This document shows positions 35,424 through 44,490 of a stretch of 64,000 nucleotides of DNA, piece after piece. The position numbers were made by a program, and so were the translations under genes. Origin of the DNA: Pseudomonadota bacterium. Lineage in GTDB: Bacteria; Pseudomonadota; Gammaproteobacteria; Steroidobacterales; Steroidobacteraceae. Location: assembly GCA_016713725.1 (NCBI GenBank), contig JADJOO010000008.1, positions 144,707 to 208,706 of the forward strand. Direction: 5' to 3'. Each line of letters opens with the position of its first letter. Within the stretch, counting starts at the first letter, position 1. The notes under the pieces are model-generated. The model was not told the DNA's origin. It did not search any database and saw nothing but the letters and a program-made list of their open reading frames with translations.

Positions 35424-36692
35424 TCAGGCTTCGACTGCCCGCAACGGCGTCGGCCGCGAAACCGGTTCGTCGCCGGCCGCGTAGTTGTCGAGCAGTTCTT
35501 CCACCCGGCCGAACACGTCGGAAAGCACCTCGGGTTCCGGCAGGTTCGTGACCCGGAAATGGGTGTTGTACGCCACGTTGAAGCTGGTGCCAGGGGCGAC
35601 CAGCACGTGCTTGTGGTCGAGCAGGTCCATCGCGAACCGACGGTCGTCGAATCCCGGCAGGCGCTGCGTATCGACGCCTACGAAGGCATACAACGCACCG
35701 CGCGGCACAGTGAGCGTGAGGTACTTGCTGCGCGCCACGGCGTCGACGATGGACTTGCGGGACTCGTACAGGCGCCCGCCGGGACGAATCAGTTCCTTGA
35801 CGCTCTGGTAGCCGCCGAGCGCCGTCTGCACGGCCCACTGGCCCGCGACGTTACTGCAGAGCCGCAGTGACGACAGGAGTTCGAGCGCCGACAGGTATTC
35901 ACGGGCGTTCTCGAGGTCGCCAGAGAACACGGCCCAGCCCACGCGATAACCGCAGGCCCGGTAGACCTTCGACAGCCCGCTCATGGTGCAGCAGAGCGTG
36001 TGATGCGCCAGCGTGGCCATCGGCACGAACTCGGCGCCGTCGTAGGTCATCTGGTCGTAGATTTCATCCGCAAAGATCACCAGGTGGTGCTTTTCGGCGA
36101 TGCGCGCGATGGCCTCGAGCACTTCCCGGGGGTACACGGCGCCGGTGGGGTTGTTCGGGTTGATCACGACGATGGCGCGCGTGCGCTTCGTGATCAATGA
36201 TTCGATTTCTTCCGGGTCCGGCACGAATGCGCGCCCGGGGCGACACGGATAGTGGACGGCGCGTCCGCGATTCAGGTTTACCGCCGCAGTCCAGAGGGGA
36301 TAGTCAGGACTCGGAACCAGCACCTCCTCGTCCGCCGCGAGCAGTGCCCGGAGCGTGAGATCGATCAGTTCGCTGACCCCGTTGCCGATGAAGACGTCGT
36401 CGGCCGTGACGCCGCGGACGCCCCGCTCCTGCTGCTGCATCACCACGGCCTCGCGTGCCGGGAAGATGCCCTTCTGGTGGCAGTAGCCCTCGGCCGCGCG
36501 CAGGTTCTCGATCATGGCGAGGCGCATGGTTTCGGGCGTGCGGAAACCGAAAGCACCGGGGTTGCCGATGTTGAGCGAAACGATGTCGTAACCCATGCGC
36601 TCCATTTCCTGGGCACGACGGGCGAGCTTGCCGCGGATCTCGTAGCGGACGTTGGCTAGGCCGGGACTCGGCCGGACGGAACGGGTGGACAT
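35424..36692 (-). CDS. alaA: Alanine/glutamate-pyruvate-type aminotransferase (AlaA family)
   Basis: PLP fold type I aminotransferase of 422 residues, start ATG 36690-36692. PLP lysine in SGLSKVYRACGYRVGW; other landmarks VSLNIGNPGAFGFRTPE, IGNGVSELIDLTLRALL, VINPNNPTGAVYPREVLEAI, FADEIYDQMTYDGAEFVP, NVAGQWAVQTALGGYQS. The sequence follows Escherichia coli AlaA closely in these blocks, which makes synthesis of alanine from pyruvate with glutamate the best prediction. The 3' end is adjacent to the AT-rich promoter region of the AddB-like gene. Confidence 0.88.
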   Translation of the reverse strand: MSTRSVRPSPGLANVRYEIRGKLARRAQEMERMGYDIVSLNIGNPGAFGFRTPETMRLAMIENLRAAEGYCHQKGIFPAREAVVMQQQERGVRGVTADDVFIGNGVSELIDLTLRALLAADEEVLVPSPDYPLWTAAVNLNRGRAVHYPCRPGRAFVPDPEEIESLITKRTRAIVVINPNNPTGAVYPREVLEAIARIAEKHHLVIFADEIYDQMTYDGAEFVPMATLAHHTLCCTMSGLSKVYRACGYRVGWAVFSGDLENAREYLSALELLSSLRLCSNVAGQWAVQTALGGYQSVKELIRPGGRLYESRKSIVDAVARSKYLTLTVPRGALYAFVGVDTQRLPGFDDRRFAMDLLDHKHVLVAPGTSFNVAYNTHFRVTNLPEPEVLSDVFGRVEELLDNYAAGDEPVSRPTPLRAVEA

Positions 36693-36738
36693 GGTCGCGA
36701 TGCCTGGCGGGACGAGCGTCTGCCAATTATCGCACCAG

Positions 36739-37384
36739 TCAGAGGCCGAGGACGATGCCCACTCCACAAAGGCTGACGGCAGCCGGCCGTCGGGGCGTAC
36801 CGCTGCCGAGGCCAGCGGGAATGCCCCAGACCGCGGGTTGCGAGGTAGACGATCACGGTCATCGTCGCGATTTCGCCGTCGCGAACGCAAGGACCACACG
36901 GAGAGCCCCCACCAGCTGTGCTGGGACGCCGGACCACAGGACAACGCCTCGCAGGGGCCCGGGATGAAGATCACGAACAGCGCCCACGGCGGACGCTGGA
37001 CGTTGTCGGTGTCGAGCTGGATATGAACTGGCGTGCTCGTCCGAGGCCAGCGGGCGCCGGAGGGAGGTGTTGGAGTGCTTGGCGCGCCACCGCTTGAGTC
37101 CCCGGCCATGTAGACGGCCGAAGGCGATCAATGCCTGGGGTGGAAAGTCGCCGCAGGCCCTCGAGCCACGCGGCGGTGCAGGACGCCGACGCGATGCCGA
37201 CGAAGCCGATGACGGACGGAACCCGTTGACGTGGCCGACGCCGAACGCGGCACGAGCAGGGTCTTGCGGCGCGTCCAGCGCGCCGCCGACATTGCGCGAG
37301 GGGGTAATGGTCGGGCCCGACGACGGTGTGGATAAAGCCGATCGATACGGCTGTCAGCACCAGCAGGCCAAGTTCCATGTTCAT
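36739..37384 (-). pseudogene. Small polytopic membrane protein, NicO/UreH-like, frame-broken
   Basis: Begins MNMELGLLVLTAVSIGFIHT with VVGPDHY in one frame, then ARWTRRKTLL in a second. AFGRLHGRGLKRWRAKHSNT, ALFVIFIPGPCEALS and IATMTVIVYLATRGLG follow in alternating frames, ending in CGVGIVLGL and TGA 36739-36741. The GPDHY and GPCEAL motifs with this spacing occur in a family of small membrane proteins related to NicO/UreH metal transporters; the substrate is unknown. The total length (about 215 codons) is near normal, so nothing large is missing. At least three frame changes make it either a decaying gene or badly called sequence. Confidence 0.55.
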
Positions 37385-37805
37385 GCGTTGCCTCGTCGCT
37401 GCGCCGTGATGACGCAGCAAACAAGGTCGCAGATAACCACAGAGCTCAGATCCAACCAGGGACCGCTCGGACATCTTCGCCTTGCGAAGCGGGTGGGTAC
37501 GGAATGGGGGCGCGCGTGTCGTTCTTCCCGAGCAAGAAAGGCAGATAGCGGGGGGGGAAGAACGACCGGATCACCCGCTTGCGGGGCCGCGCCTGAGCAC
37601 GTTTTCGGCGGACCGAGTTGATCGCACGAACCAACGGTCAGCGCACGGTGACGTTCACCCGCAGGCCACCGTGACGCCCTGGTTGTTCGCCGTATCCGGT
37701 CGGGATGTCGACGCACGTCCTGCTCGCCCCTTCGAGAACGCGCCGACGCGATACCGCGCGCTGCCCGCACCGGGCAAGAAAAGCCACCGGACACGACGCC
37801 TGCGA
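37385..37805. other. Non-coding stretch with inverted repeats; no gene recognised
   Basis: About 420 bases between the broken membrane protein gene and the oppF-like gene. Open frames exist on both strands, but none shows recognisable sequence or convincing codon use. The nested inverted repeats at 37475-37580 are listed separately. The truncated, unfamiliar end of the oppF-like protein borders this stretch, so it may be a rearrangement junction. Confidence 0.5.
37475..37580. repeat. Nested inverted repeats
   Basis: Three perfect self-complementary elements in about 105 bases. A small hairpin: CTTCGC/GCGAAG with a 3-base loop at 37475-37489. An inner 12-base inverted repeat: GTCGTTCTTCCC (37518-37529) with GGGAAGAACGAC (37555-37566). 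An outer 9-base pair: AAGCGGGTG (37487-37495) with CACCCGCTT (37572-37580). The outer pair brackets the inner one, so the whole could fold as one branched stem. There is no T-run, so it is not a simple terminator. Confidence 0.6.
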
Positions 37806-38615
37806 CTACCGGCCGCCGCAAGGCTTGCGCTGCGGCCTCGAGCCGCAAGACGGGGTCCGGCTGACAGAGGTCGCATCGCCGATGCTGAAGATCGCTCCGA
37901 CCAGCCGTCCACTGCCGCACAGCACGGCGACGTCATCGCAGAGGTGTCGCACCACCGCGAGATTGTGACTGATGAAGAGCAGCGACATCTGGTACCGCTC
38001 GCTGATTTCGTGCAGCAGATTGACGATCTGCGCCTGCACCGACACGTCCAGCGCGCTCACGGCCTCGTCGCAGACGAGCAGGCGCGGCCGGGCAACGATC
38101 GCACGCGCGATCGCGACACGCTGGCACTGGCCACCGCTCAATTCGTGCGGGTAGCGGTTGGCGAAGGCCAATCCGAGTCCGACCTCTGACAATGCCGCAC
38201 GGATGCGGTCCTGCGCAGCCACGGAAGCCACGGGACCGGCCAGCGCCTGCAACGCCTCGCCGACTGCCTGCCCCGCCGTCATGCGTGGGTCGAGGCTGCC
38301 GAACGGGTCCTGGAAGACCACCTGCATCTCGCGCCGCAGGGAACGCATCGCCGTCGCGTCATCGTAATCGACGGCGCGGCCTTCCCACTCCACTCGCCCT
38401 GCTCGCGCACGCACGAGCCCGAGCACGACGCGCGCGAGCGTCGACTTGCCCGACCCGGACTCACCGACGACACCGAGCCGGCCACCTTCACGAATCGTAA
38501 TGGACACGTCGGACAACGCGTCGAGCGTGCGCGTCGGCGCCAGCAGCCCGGCGCGCCGTAGCGCGTAGCGCACGCTCGCGCGCTCCACTTGCAGCAAAGG
38601 CAAGGTCGCACTCAT
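37806..38615 (-). CDS. Peptide-type ABC transporter ATPase (OppF/DppF family), atypical C-terminus
   Basis: 269 residues. Walker A VVGESGSGKSTLARVVLGL, Q-loop VVFQDPFGSLDPRM, signature ELSGGQCQRVAIARAIVARP, Walker B LLVCDEAVSALDVSVQAQ, H-loop LLFISHNLAVVRHLCDDVAV. From about residue 235 the usual OppF ending (a HPYT-type motif plus a cysteine-containing tail) is replaced by unrelated sequence (FSIGDATSVSRTPSCGSRPQ), next to a stretch without genes. The ATPase core is complete. It overlaps the OppD-like gene by four bases. Confidence 0.85.
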   Translation of the reverse strand: MSATLPLLQVERASVRYALRRAGLLAPTRTLDALSDVSITIREGGRLGVVGESGSGKSTLARVVLGLVRARAGRVEWEGRAVDYDDATAMRSLRREMQVVFQDPFGSLDPRMTAGQAVGEALQALAGPVASVAAQDRIRAALSEVGLGLAFANRYPHELSGGQCQRVAIARAIVARPRLLVCDEAVSALDVSVQAQIVNLLHEISERYQMSLLFISHNLAVVRHLCDDVAVLCGSGRLVGAIFSIGDATSVSRTPSCGSRPQRKPCGGR

Positions 38616-39648
38616 GCGATCTCAGCCGGTGCGTGCAACGACCGATGACAGGCGACCGTGGTGATCGGCGCTCCCCGCGCTGCAATCAGCGCCCGAGCTT
38701 CGCCTTGCGAGGCTGCTGACCTGATTGCGGCCGGCGCATTGCGTCAGCTCCGGGCGCGACTCGCTGCAGACCGCCACGGCACGCACGCAGCGTGCCGCAA
38801 ATGCACATCCGGGCGGACGCGCGGAGGGTTGTGGCGGATCGCCCGGGATCCCGACGAGTTGCGACTGGGCGTCACCGTGCAGGCGCGGCACGGCCGCCAG
38901 CAATGCCGCCGTGTAAGGATGCTGCGGCGCGGAAAACAACTCGTCCGTCGGCGCGGTCTCGACGATCCGGCCCGCATACATGACGGCGACCCGGTCGGCG
39001 AGGCCAGCCACCACGCCGAGATCGTGAGTGATAAGCAGCACACCCACGCCCCGGTCACGCACTCCCGCGAGCAGCTCGAGGACGCGCGCCTGCACGCTGA
39101 CGTCGAGCGCAGTGGTCGGCTCGTCAGCGAACAACAGCTCTGGCGCGCACATGAGTGCAGCCGCGAGTGCGACGCGCTGGCGCATCCCGCCCGAGAGCTC
39201 GTGCGGGTACTGACGCAACCGCGCCGCTGGCTCCGCGATCCCGACCTCTACCAGCGCCTGCAGCGCACGCTCATGGGCTTCGGCGCGGTTGGCCAGGCCG
39301 CGGTCGAGGAGGCCTTCGGTCAGCAACGTCTCGACCCGCAGGTGCGGCGTGAGCGAACTCAGCGGGTCCTGCGACAGCAGGCCGATGCCGGTACCGCGCA
39401 CCTTGTTGAGCGTGCGTTCGTTCGCACCGATCAATTCCTGACCTGCAAACCGCGCCGAACCACGTGCGAAGCCATTCGACGCGAGCAAGCCCAAGGCACG
39501 CCATCAGCACCTGCGTCTTGCCGGAGCCCGACTCACCGACGACGGCGAGGCATTCACCGGCGCGGAGGTCGAAGGAAACCCCGGACACCGCCTGCACCTC
39601 ACCCTGCGACGTGGCGAAATTCACGTCAAGGTTACGTACCTGCAGCAC
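38612..39648 (-). CDS. Peptide-type ABC transporter ATPase (OppD/DppD family), frameshifted
   Basis: The N-terminus to Walker A (GVSFDLRAGECLAVVGESGS, GKTQVLMACLGLA) is in one frame. After about 39490 the frame changes and the rest follows: GIGLLSQDPLSSLTPHLRVE, ELSGGMRQRVALAAALMCAP, LLFADEPTTALDVSVQARVL, LLITHDLGVVAGLADRVAVM, SAPQHPYTAALLAAVPRLHG, CAFAARCVRAVAVCSESRPE. A second change near 38730 gives the conserved end TTVACHRSLHAPAEIA, with TGA 38612-38614 overlapping the next ATG. Both breaks look like single-base errors. It energises the OppB/OppC-like channel. Confidence 0.85.
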
Positions 39649-39660
39649 GGGCCTCGGCGA

Positions 39661-40545
39661 TCATCGGCGCTGTCTCGGGTCCAGCGCGTCGCGCAGCCCG
39701 TCACCCAGGAAATTCAGGCACAACAGCACGATGGCGAGCACGGTCGAGGGCACGAGCAGGAGCCATGGCGACGATTCCATTTCGAGCGCACCCTCGGCCA
39801 CGAGCCGGCCCAGGCTGGTGAGCGGCTCCTGCACGCCGAGGCCGAGGAAGCTCAGGAAACTCTCGAAGAGAATCACCTGCGGCACCGTGAGCGTCGCGTA
39901 CACGATAACCGTGCCAAGCAGGTTCGGCACGATGTGCCGGGCGATGATCGTGGCGGGCGACAAGCCAAGTGCAATGGCGGCCTCGACGAACTCGCGCTGC
40001 CGCAATGCGAGCGCCTGGCCGCGCACGATGCGCGCCATCGTGAGCCAGCCGACGGCTCCGATCGCGAGGAAGATCAGGACGAGACTGCGGCCGAAAACGA
40101 CGGTCAGGATGATCACGAAGAACATGTAGGGCAGCGCGTAGAGCACGTCGACGAACCGCATCATCCAGCCGTCGACGCGACCACCCAGGTAACCCGCCGT
40201 GGCGCCCCACGCGACGCCGATGACGACGCTGACGAGCGTCGCGAGCACTGCAACCAGCAGCGACATGCGCGTGCCGATCCAGACTCGCACGAACAGGTCG
40301 CGGCCGTTGGCGTCGGTGCCGAACCAGTGGCCGTTCGCAAGCGAAGGCGGGGTTGCGAGCGTCGCCTGCGACCAGTCGACCTGCTCGACCGTGTAGGCAC
40401 TGAGCCACGGGCCGACGAGGGCGAGCGTGCAAACGAGCAACAGCAGCGACGCCGCCACGATCGCCGCGCGGCTGCCTTTCAGACGCTGCCAGGCATCGCC
40501 CCACAGGCTCTGTCGGCGCGCGGCGGCGAGCACGACCTCAACCAT
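39661..40545 (-). CDS. Peptide-type ABC transporter permease (OppC/DppC family)
   Basis: About 294 residues from ATG 40543-40545 (the frame is open to 40572). Membrane segments include AAIVAASLLLLVCTLALVG and SLLVAVLATLVSVVIGVAWG. The family motif FGTDANGRDLFVRVWIGTR and the ATPase-coupling EAA loop (EAAIALGLSPATIIARHIVP) are present, with PSTVLAIVLLCLNFLGDGLR at the end. It forms the heterodimeric inner-membrane channel with the OppB-like protein, whose gene overlaps by 8 bases. Confidence 0.92.
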   Translation of the reverse strand: MVEVVLAAARRQSLWGDAWQRLKGSRAAIVAASLLLLVCTLALVGPWLSAYTVEQVDWSQATLATPPSLANGHWFGTDANGRDLFVRVWIGTRMSLLVAVLATLVSVVIGVAWGATAGYLGGRVDGWMMRFVDVLYALPYMFFVIILTVVFGRSLVLIFLAIGAVGWLTMARIVRGQALALRQREFVEAAIALGLSPATIIARHIVPNLLGTVIVYATLTVPQVILFESFLSFLGLGVQEPLTSLGRLVAEGALEMESSPWLLLVPSTVLAIVLLCLNFLGDGLRDALDPRQRR

Positions 40546-41461
40546 GCCGGATTCTCGGATCGAGCCAGCCATACACCAGGTCGACGGCGAGGTTGAGCAG
40601 CAGGATCAATGCCGCGTAGAAAATCACCATTCCCATCACGAGCGTGTAGTCGCGGTTGATGGCGCCCTGCACGAAATAGCGGCCCACGCCCGGCAGGCCG
40701 AACACTTGTTCGACGACGAGTGAGCCGGTCAGGAGCGCGGCGGCAGCAGGCCCCAGGAAACTCACGACCGGCAGCAGCATCGGCTTCAGCGCGTGGCGAC
40801 GAATCAGTGCGACGCCGGCGAGCCCCTTGGCGCGCGCGGCGCGCAGATACGGTGCCTGCAGCACTTCGAGCAGGCTGCCACGCGTCAGTCTTGCGATGTA
40901 GGCGACGAATGGCAGCGCGAGCGTGACGACCGGCAGGATCATGTGGCGGACGCTGCCCGGCTCCCAGCCCGCGACCGGCAGCCAGCCGAGCTTGACGCCG
41001 AAAAGAAGCGCCAGCACGGGCGCGAGCACGAATCCCGGAATGGCAATGCCTGCGAGCGCGACGGTCATGACGGCGTGATCCAGCGCCTTGTCGTGACGCA
41101 ACGCCGCAGCCATCCCCAGCGGCACGCCCAGTGCGAGCGCGAGCACCAGCGCGAGCGACCCGATTGCCAGCGTGACCGGCAGGCCGCGCGCGATCAGTTC
41201 CGAGACGCGGTAATCCTTGTACTTGAACGACGGACCAAGATCGCCGTGCGCCAGCCCTTGCAGGTAGCGGCCATATTGCACCAGGACCGGCTGATCGAGA
41301 CCATAGGCCGCCTGCAGGTTCGCCTCGATTTCGGGCGGGATCGCCTGCTCCTCGTCGAAGGGCCCACCCGGCGCCAGCCGCATCACGAAGAATGCCGCCG
41401 TCACGATGACCAGCAGGGTCGGAACGATGCCGAGCAGGCGCCCGAAGGCGTAACGCAACAT
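40538..41461 (-). CDS. Peptide-type ABC transporter permease (OppB/DppB family)
   Basis: 307 residues starting MLRYAFGRLLGIVPTLLVIV. The conserved N-terminal GGPFDEEQAIPPEIEANLQA and EAA-type loop (AARAKGLAGVALIRRHALKP) are typical, followed by VVEQVFGLPGVGRYFVQGAI. It is the first gene of the cluster oppB-C-D-F. No periplasmic substrate-binding protein gene is in the cluster, so the substrate (oligopeptide, dipeptide or other) cannot be narrowed. It is adjacent to ligA, 22 bases downstream of it. Confidence 0.92.
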   Translation of the reverse strand: MLRYAFGRLLGIVPTLLVIVTAAFFVMRLAPGGPFDEEQAIPPEIEANLQAAYGLDQPVLVQYGRYLQGLAHGDLGPSFKYKDYRVSELIARGLPVTLAIGSLALVLALALGVPLGMAAALRHDKALDHAVMTVALAGIAIPGFVLAPVLALLFGVKLGWLPVAGWEPGSVRHMILPVVTLALPFVAYIARLTRGSLLEVLQAPYLRAARAKGLAGVALIRRHALKPMLLPVVSFLGPAAAALLTGSLVVEQVFGLPGVGRYFVQGAINRDYTLVMGMVIFYAALILLLNLAVDLVYGWLDPRIRHG

Positions 41462-41482
41462 GACGTCAGCCCGCGCCCGGCG

Positions 41483-43516
41483 TCATCGCGCCGGCCCGCT
41501 GCAAGCGAGCAGCTGCCGGAACTCAGTTTCGTCGACGATGCGGACACCGAGGTCCTGCGCCTTCTTTAGCTTCGAGCCGGCCTCCGCGCCCACGACCAGC
41601 AGCGTCGTCTTCTTTGACACGGAATCGGTGACGGTCGCACCTGCCGCCCGCGCGGCTTCCCGGGCCTCTTCACGCGACATCGTCAACAGCGTGCCGGTGA
41701 CCACGAGGACCTGGCCGGTCAGTGGACCTTCGGTGGCAGCCGCCGCGCGCTCGATGACTGGCCAGCGCACGCCCGCCGCGCGCAGGTTCCGGATCACGAG
41801 TCGATTGCGCTCCTCGTCGAAGAATTCACGCACGTGCCCCGCGACCACGGGACCGACGTCATGCACCTGCTGAATCTCCTCGAAGGTCGCGGCCTGCAGC
41901 GGCTCGAGGTCGCCAAAATGCTCGGCAAGCGCGAGCGCAGTCGACTCACCCACGTCGCGGATGCCGAGCGCGTACAGGAATCGCGGCAGCGTCGTCTGCT
42001 TGCTCTGCTCGAGCGCGGCAACCAGGTTAGCCGCCGACTTTGGACCCATGCGGTCCAGCTCGGCGACCTCTGTCGCCGTCAGCGTGTAGAGGTCGGCCGG
42101 CGTCGTGACGCGCCCGCTCTCTATCAACTGCTCGACCACGCGTTCGCCTAGGCCGTCCACGTCCATCGCGCGGCGCGACGCGAAATGACGGATTGCGCCA
42201 AGACGTTGCGCCGCGCAGACGAGTCCGCCAGAACAGCGTGCGACCGCCTCGCCTTCGGTCCGGTCGACATGGGAATTGCAGACCGGACACCGCGCCGGCA
42301 ATTCAACGACGCGCGCGTTGGCTGGCCGCTGCGCCGGAACCACACGCACGATCTCGGGAATGACGTCCCCGGCCCGGCGCACGATCACGGTATCGCCGAT
42401 GCGTACGTCCTTGCGTGCGACGTCGTCCATGTTGTGGAGCGTGACGTTGCTCACCGTCACGCCACCGACGAACACGGGCACCACGTGCGCCACGGGTGTG
42501 AGCGCACCGGTGCGACCGACGTAGAACTTCACGTCGTGCACGACGGTGGTTTCTTCCTGCGCCGGAAACTTGTGCGCGACGGCCCAACGCGGCGCGCGGG
42601 CGACGAAACCGAGTTCGCGCTGCCAGTCGAGGCGATCGACCTTGTAGACGACGCCGTCGATGTCGTATGCGAGCGCGTCGCGGCGCTTGCCGATCCGGTC
42701 GTAGTACGCGAGGCACCCGTCGACACCGTCCACCACGGCAATTTCCGGGCAGGTACGCAGGCCGAACTCGCGCAGGGCGGTGAGTATTTCGCTGTGACGC
42801 TGCGGCGCAGTCCAGCCTTCGATCGCACCCACGCCGTAGAAGAACAGGTCGAGCGAGCGCTCGGCCGTGATCGACGGATCGAGCTGCCGCAGACTGCCGG
42901 CCGCGGCATTGCGCGGATTGGCGAACGTCTTGTCGCCGCGCGCAGACTGGCGCAGGTTCAGCGCCTCGAACGACTTGCGGGTCATGAAGACTTCGCCGCG
43001 CGCCTCGAGTACCGGCGGCAACTTGCTGCCGCGCAACTGCAGCGGCACCGAACGGATTGCGCGCACGTTGACGGTCACGTCCTCGCCGCGGGACCCGTCC
43101 CCGCGCGTCGCCGCCTGGACGAGCCGGCCCTGCTCGTAACGCAGCGTGATCGCGAGGCCGTCGATCTTTGGCTCCGCCGAGTAAGCGACGCGTTCGACGT
43201 CGAGGCGCTCGCGGGCGCGGCGGTCGAAGTCGACGATGTCCTGTTCGCTGAAGGCGTTGTCGAGCGAAAGCATGGGCATCGCGTGCACGACTTCGCGGAA
43301 TTCGCGCGAGGCCTGCCCGCCCACACGTTGCGTGGGCGAATCGGCATCGGCCAGTTCGGGATGGGCGGACTCGATCTGCTGCAGTTCTCGCATCAATGCG
43401 TCGAACTGCGCATCCGGGATTGCCGGATCGTCGAGGACGTAATAGCGATAGTTGTGATTTTCGATCAGCTCGCGCAGTTCGCGGGCCCGTCTCGCCACGT
43501 CGCGGGACGTCGCCAT
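41483..43516 (-). CDS. ligA: NAD-dependent DNA ligase
   Basis: 677 residues with all LigA domains. Domain Ia is present (NHNYRYYVLDDPAIPDAQFD), followed by the adenylation motif EPKIDGLAITL with Lys117 as AMP acceptor. The OB-fold (GALTPVAHVVPVFVGGVTVS) and Zn finger (CPVC and CSGGLVC) follow, then helix-hairpin-helix repeats (ALGIRDVGESTALALAEHFG) and a C-terminal BRCT domain (GQVLVVTGTLLTMSREEARE). It seals nicks in replication and repair. Lies 9 bases downstream of zipA. Confidence 0.97.
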   Translation of the reverse strand: MATSRDVARRARELRELIENHNYRYYVLDDPAIPDAQFDALMRELQQIESAHPELADADSPTQRVGGQASREFREVVHAMPMLSLDNAFSEQDIVDFDRRARERLDVERVAYSAEPKIDGLAITLRYEQGRLVQAATRGDGSRGEDVTVNVRAIRSVPLQLRGSKLPPVLEARGEVFMTRKSFEALNLRQSARGDKTFANPRNAAAGSLRQLDPSITAERSLDLFFYGVGAIEGWTAPQRHSEILTALREFGLRTCPEIAVVDGVDGCLAYYDRIGKRRDALAYDIDGVVYKVDRLDWQRELGFVARAPRWAVAHKFPAQEETTVVHDVKFYVGRTGALTPVAHVVPVFVGGVTVSNVTLHNMDDVARKDVRIGDTVIVRRAGDVIPEIVRVVPAQRPANARVVELPARCPVCNSHVDRTEGEAVARCSGGLVCAAQRLGAIRHFASRRAMDVDGLGERVVEQLIESGRVTTPADLYTLTATEVAELDRMGPKSAANLVAALEQSKQTTLPRFLYALGIRDVGESTALALAEHFGDLEPLQAATFEEIQQVHDVGPVVAGHVREFFDEERNRLVIRNLRAAGVRWPVIERAAAATEGPLTGQVLVVTGTLLTMSREEAREAARAAGATVTDSVSKKTTLLVVGAEAGSKLKKAQDLGVRIVDETEFRQLLACSGPAR

Positions 43517-43525
43517 GACCAGGCC

Positions 43526-44465
43526 TCAGGCCGGACCGGCGCCGCGCTCGAACTCGAGCGCTTCCTCGCGCAGCTTGCCCACGCGCAATGTCGTGAGCGG
43601 CGCTCCGCGCTCGTCGGTCAGCGAACCGCTCAGGTGCGTCGCCAGGGCGCGGGCCGAAAAAATCATTTCGTCGAATGCTTCGGCAGCGGGCACCGGACCG
43701 GGCAGCACCGCAAACATGGCAATGCCAGGGTAATACGTGGTCGGCATCGCATCGATGTCGAACGTGCCCGGTTCGCGCAGGCTGGCGACGCTGTAGACCG
43801 GCCGGCCATCCTCATGCAGGCAGTGGAAGATCTCGTAGCGACCAAATCCCAGGCCCTCAGCGCGCAGCGCGGCGAGCAGCTGCGCGCCGTCGAAGCGAGC
43901 CGGTGCCGAAGCCGTCACGCGGATCGCGAGTATCTTCTGCGGACGTTTTGGTGCCGGGCGCCGGCGCCGCGACGGGCACGGGCTGCGGCGGCTCGGCCGC
44001 CGCGGTGGGTGCGCGCTCAGCGTCGGCTCGACGCGCGTCGGCGGTTCCGGCCGCAGTGTCGGGACAGAATCGGTTCGAGTCGAGGTCAGGGTGGGTTCGC
44101 GCCGCCCGATCGCGGGAGATTCGAAGTCGCTCTCGTCGTCGAAATCGACGCGCCGAGGTTCCGGCGCGTCGAGGGCGTCGACTTCGTCCTGGTCGAAGCC
44201 AGGCTCGATGCGGCGCTCCGCACGGGGTTCGACGCGGAACGCCGGTTCCTTCACGACAAAACAGCGGGCGCAAATCGAAATCGCCATCGTCCGGCGGGAC
44301 CGCAACTTCGGTCTCGAAGCCTTTCGCGCCGCCCGTGAAGACGGCGGGACGCCGCGAGGCTTCGGTCTCGCCCCGCCCTTGCCAGCGGGTGCGCGTACCC
44401 CAAAGGTACAGGCCGGCAATGAGCAATGCCCCGGCAACGAGCAGGATCCAGCGCAGTTCGTTCAT
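43526..44465 (-). CDS. zipA: Cell division protein ZipA, one frameshift
   Basis: Start ATG 44463-44465: MNELRWILLVAGALLIAGLY is the N-terminal anchor that defines ZipA topology. A charged Pro/Arg-rich linker follows, where the frame changes near 44260 (from FETEVAVPPDDGDFDLRPLF to VVKEPAFRVEPRAE). The FtsZ-binding domain is in the second frame: ILAIRVTASAPARFDGAQLL, GFGRYEIFHCLHEDGRPVYS, PGTFDIDAMPTTYYPGIAMF, ALATHLSGSLTDERGAPL. ZipA tethers FtsZ to the inner membrane and is specific to Gammaproteobacteria. The smc-zipA-ligA order is typical. Confidence 0.88.
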
Positions 44466-44490
44466 CGATTCGCAGGCTTCCTTGCGTGAC

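Noticed and set aside
37446..37634. Small minus-strand protein of about 60 residues over the nested inverted repeats
   Set aside because: Its codons are dictated by the palindromes, no ribosome-binding site is visible and no similarity is recognised.
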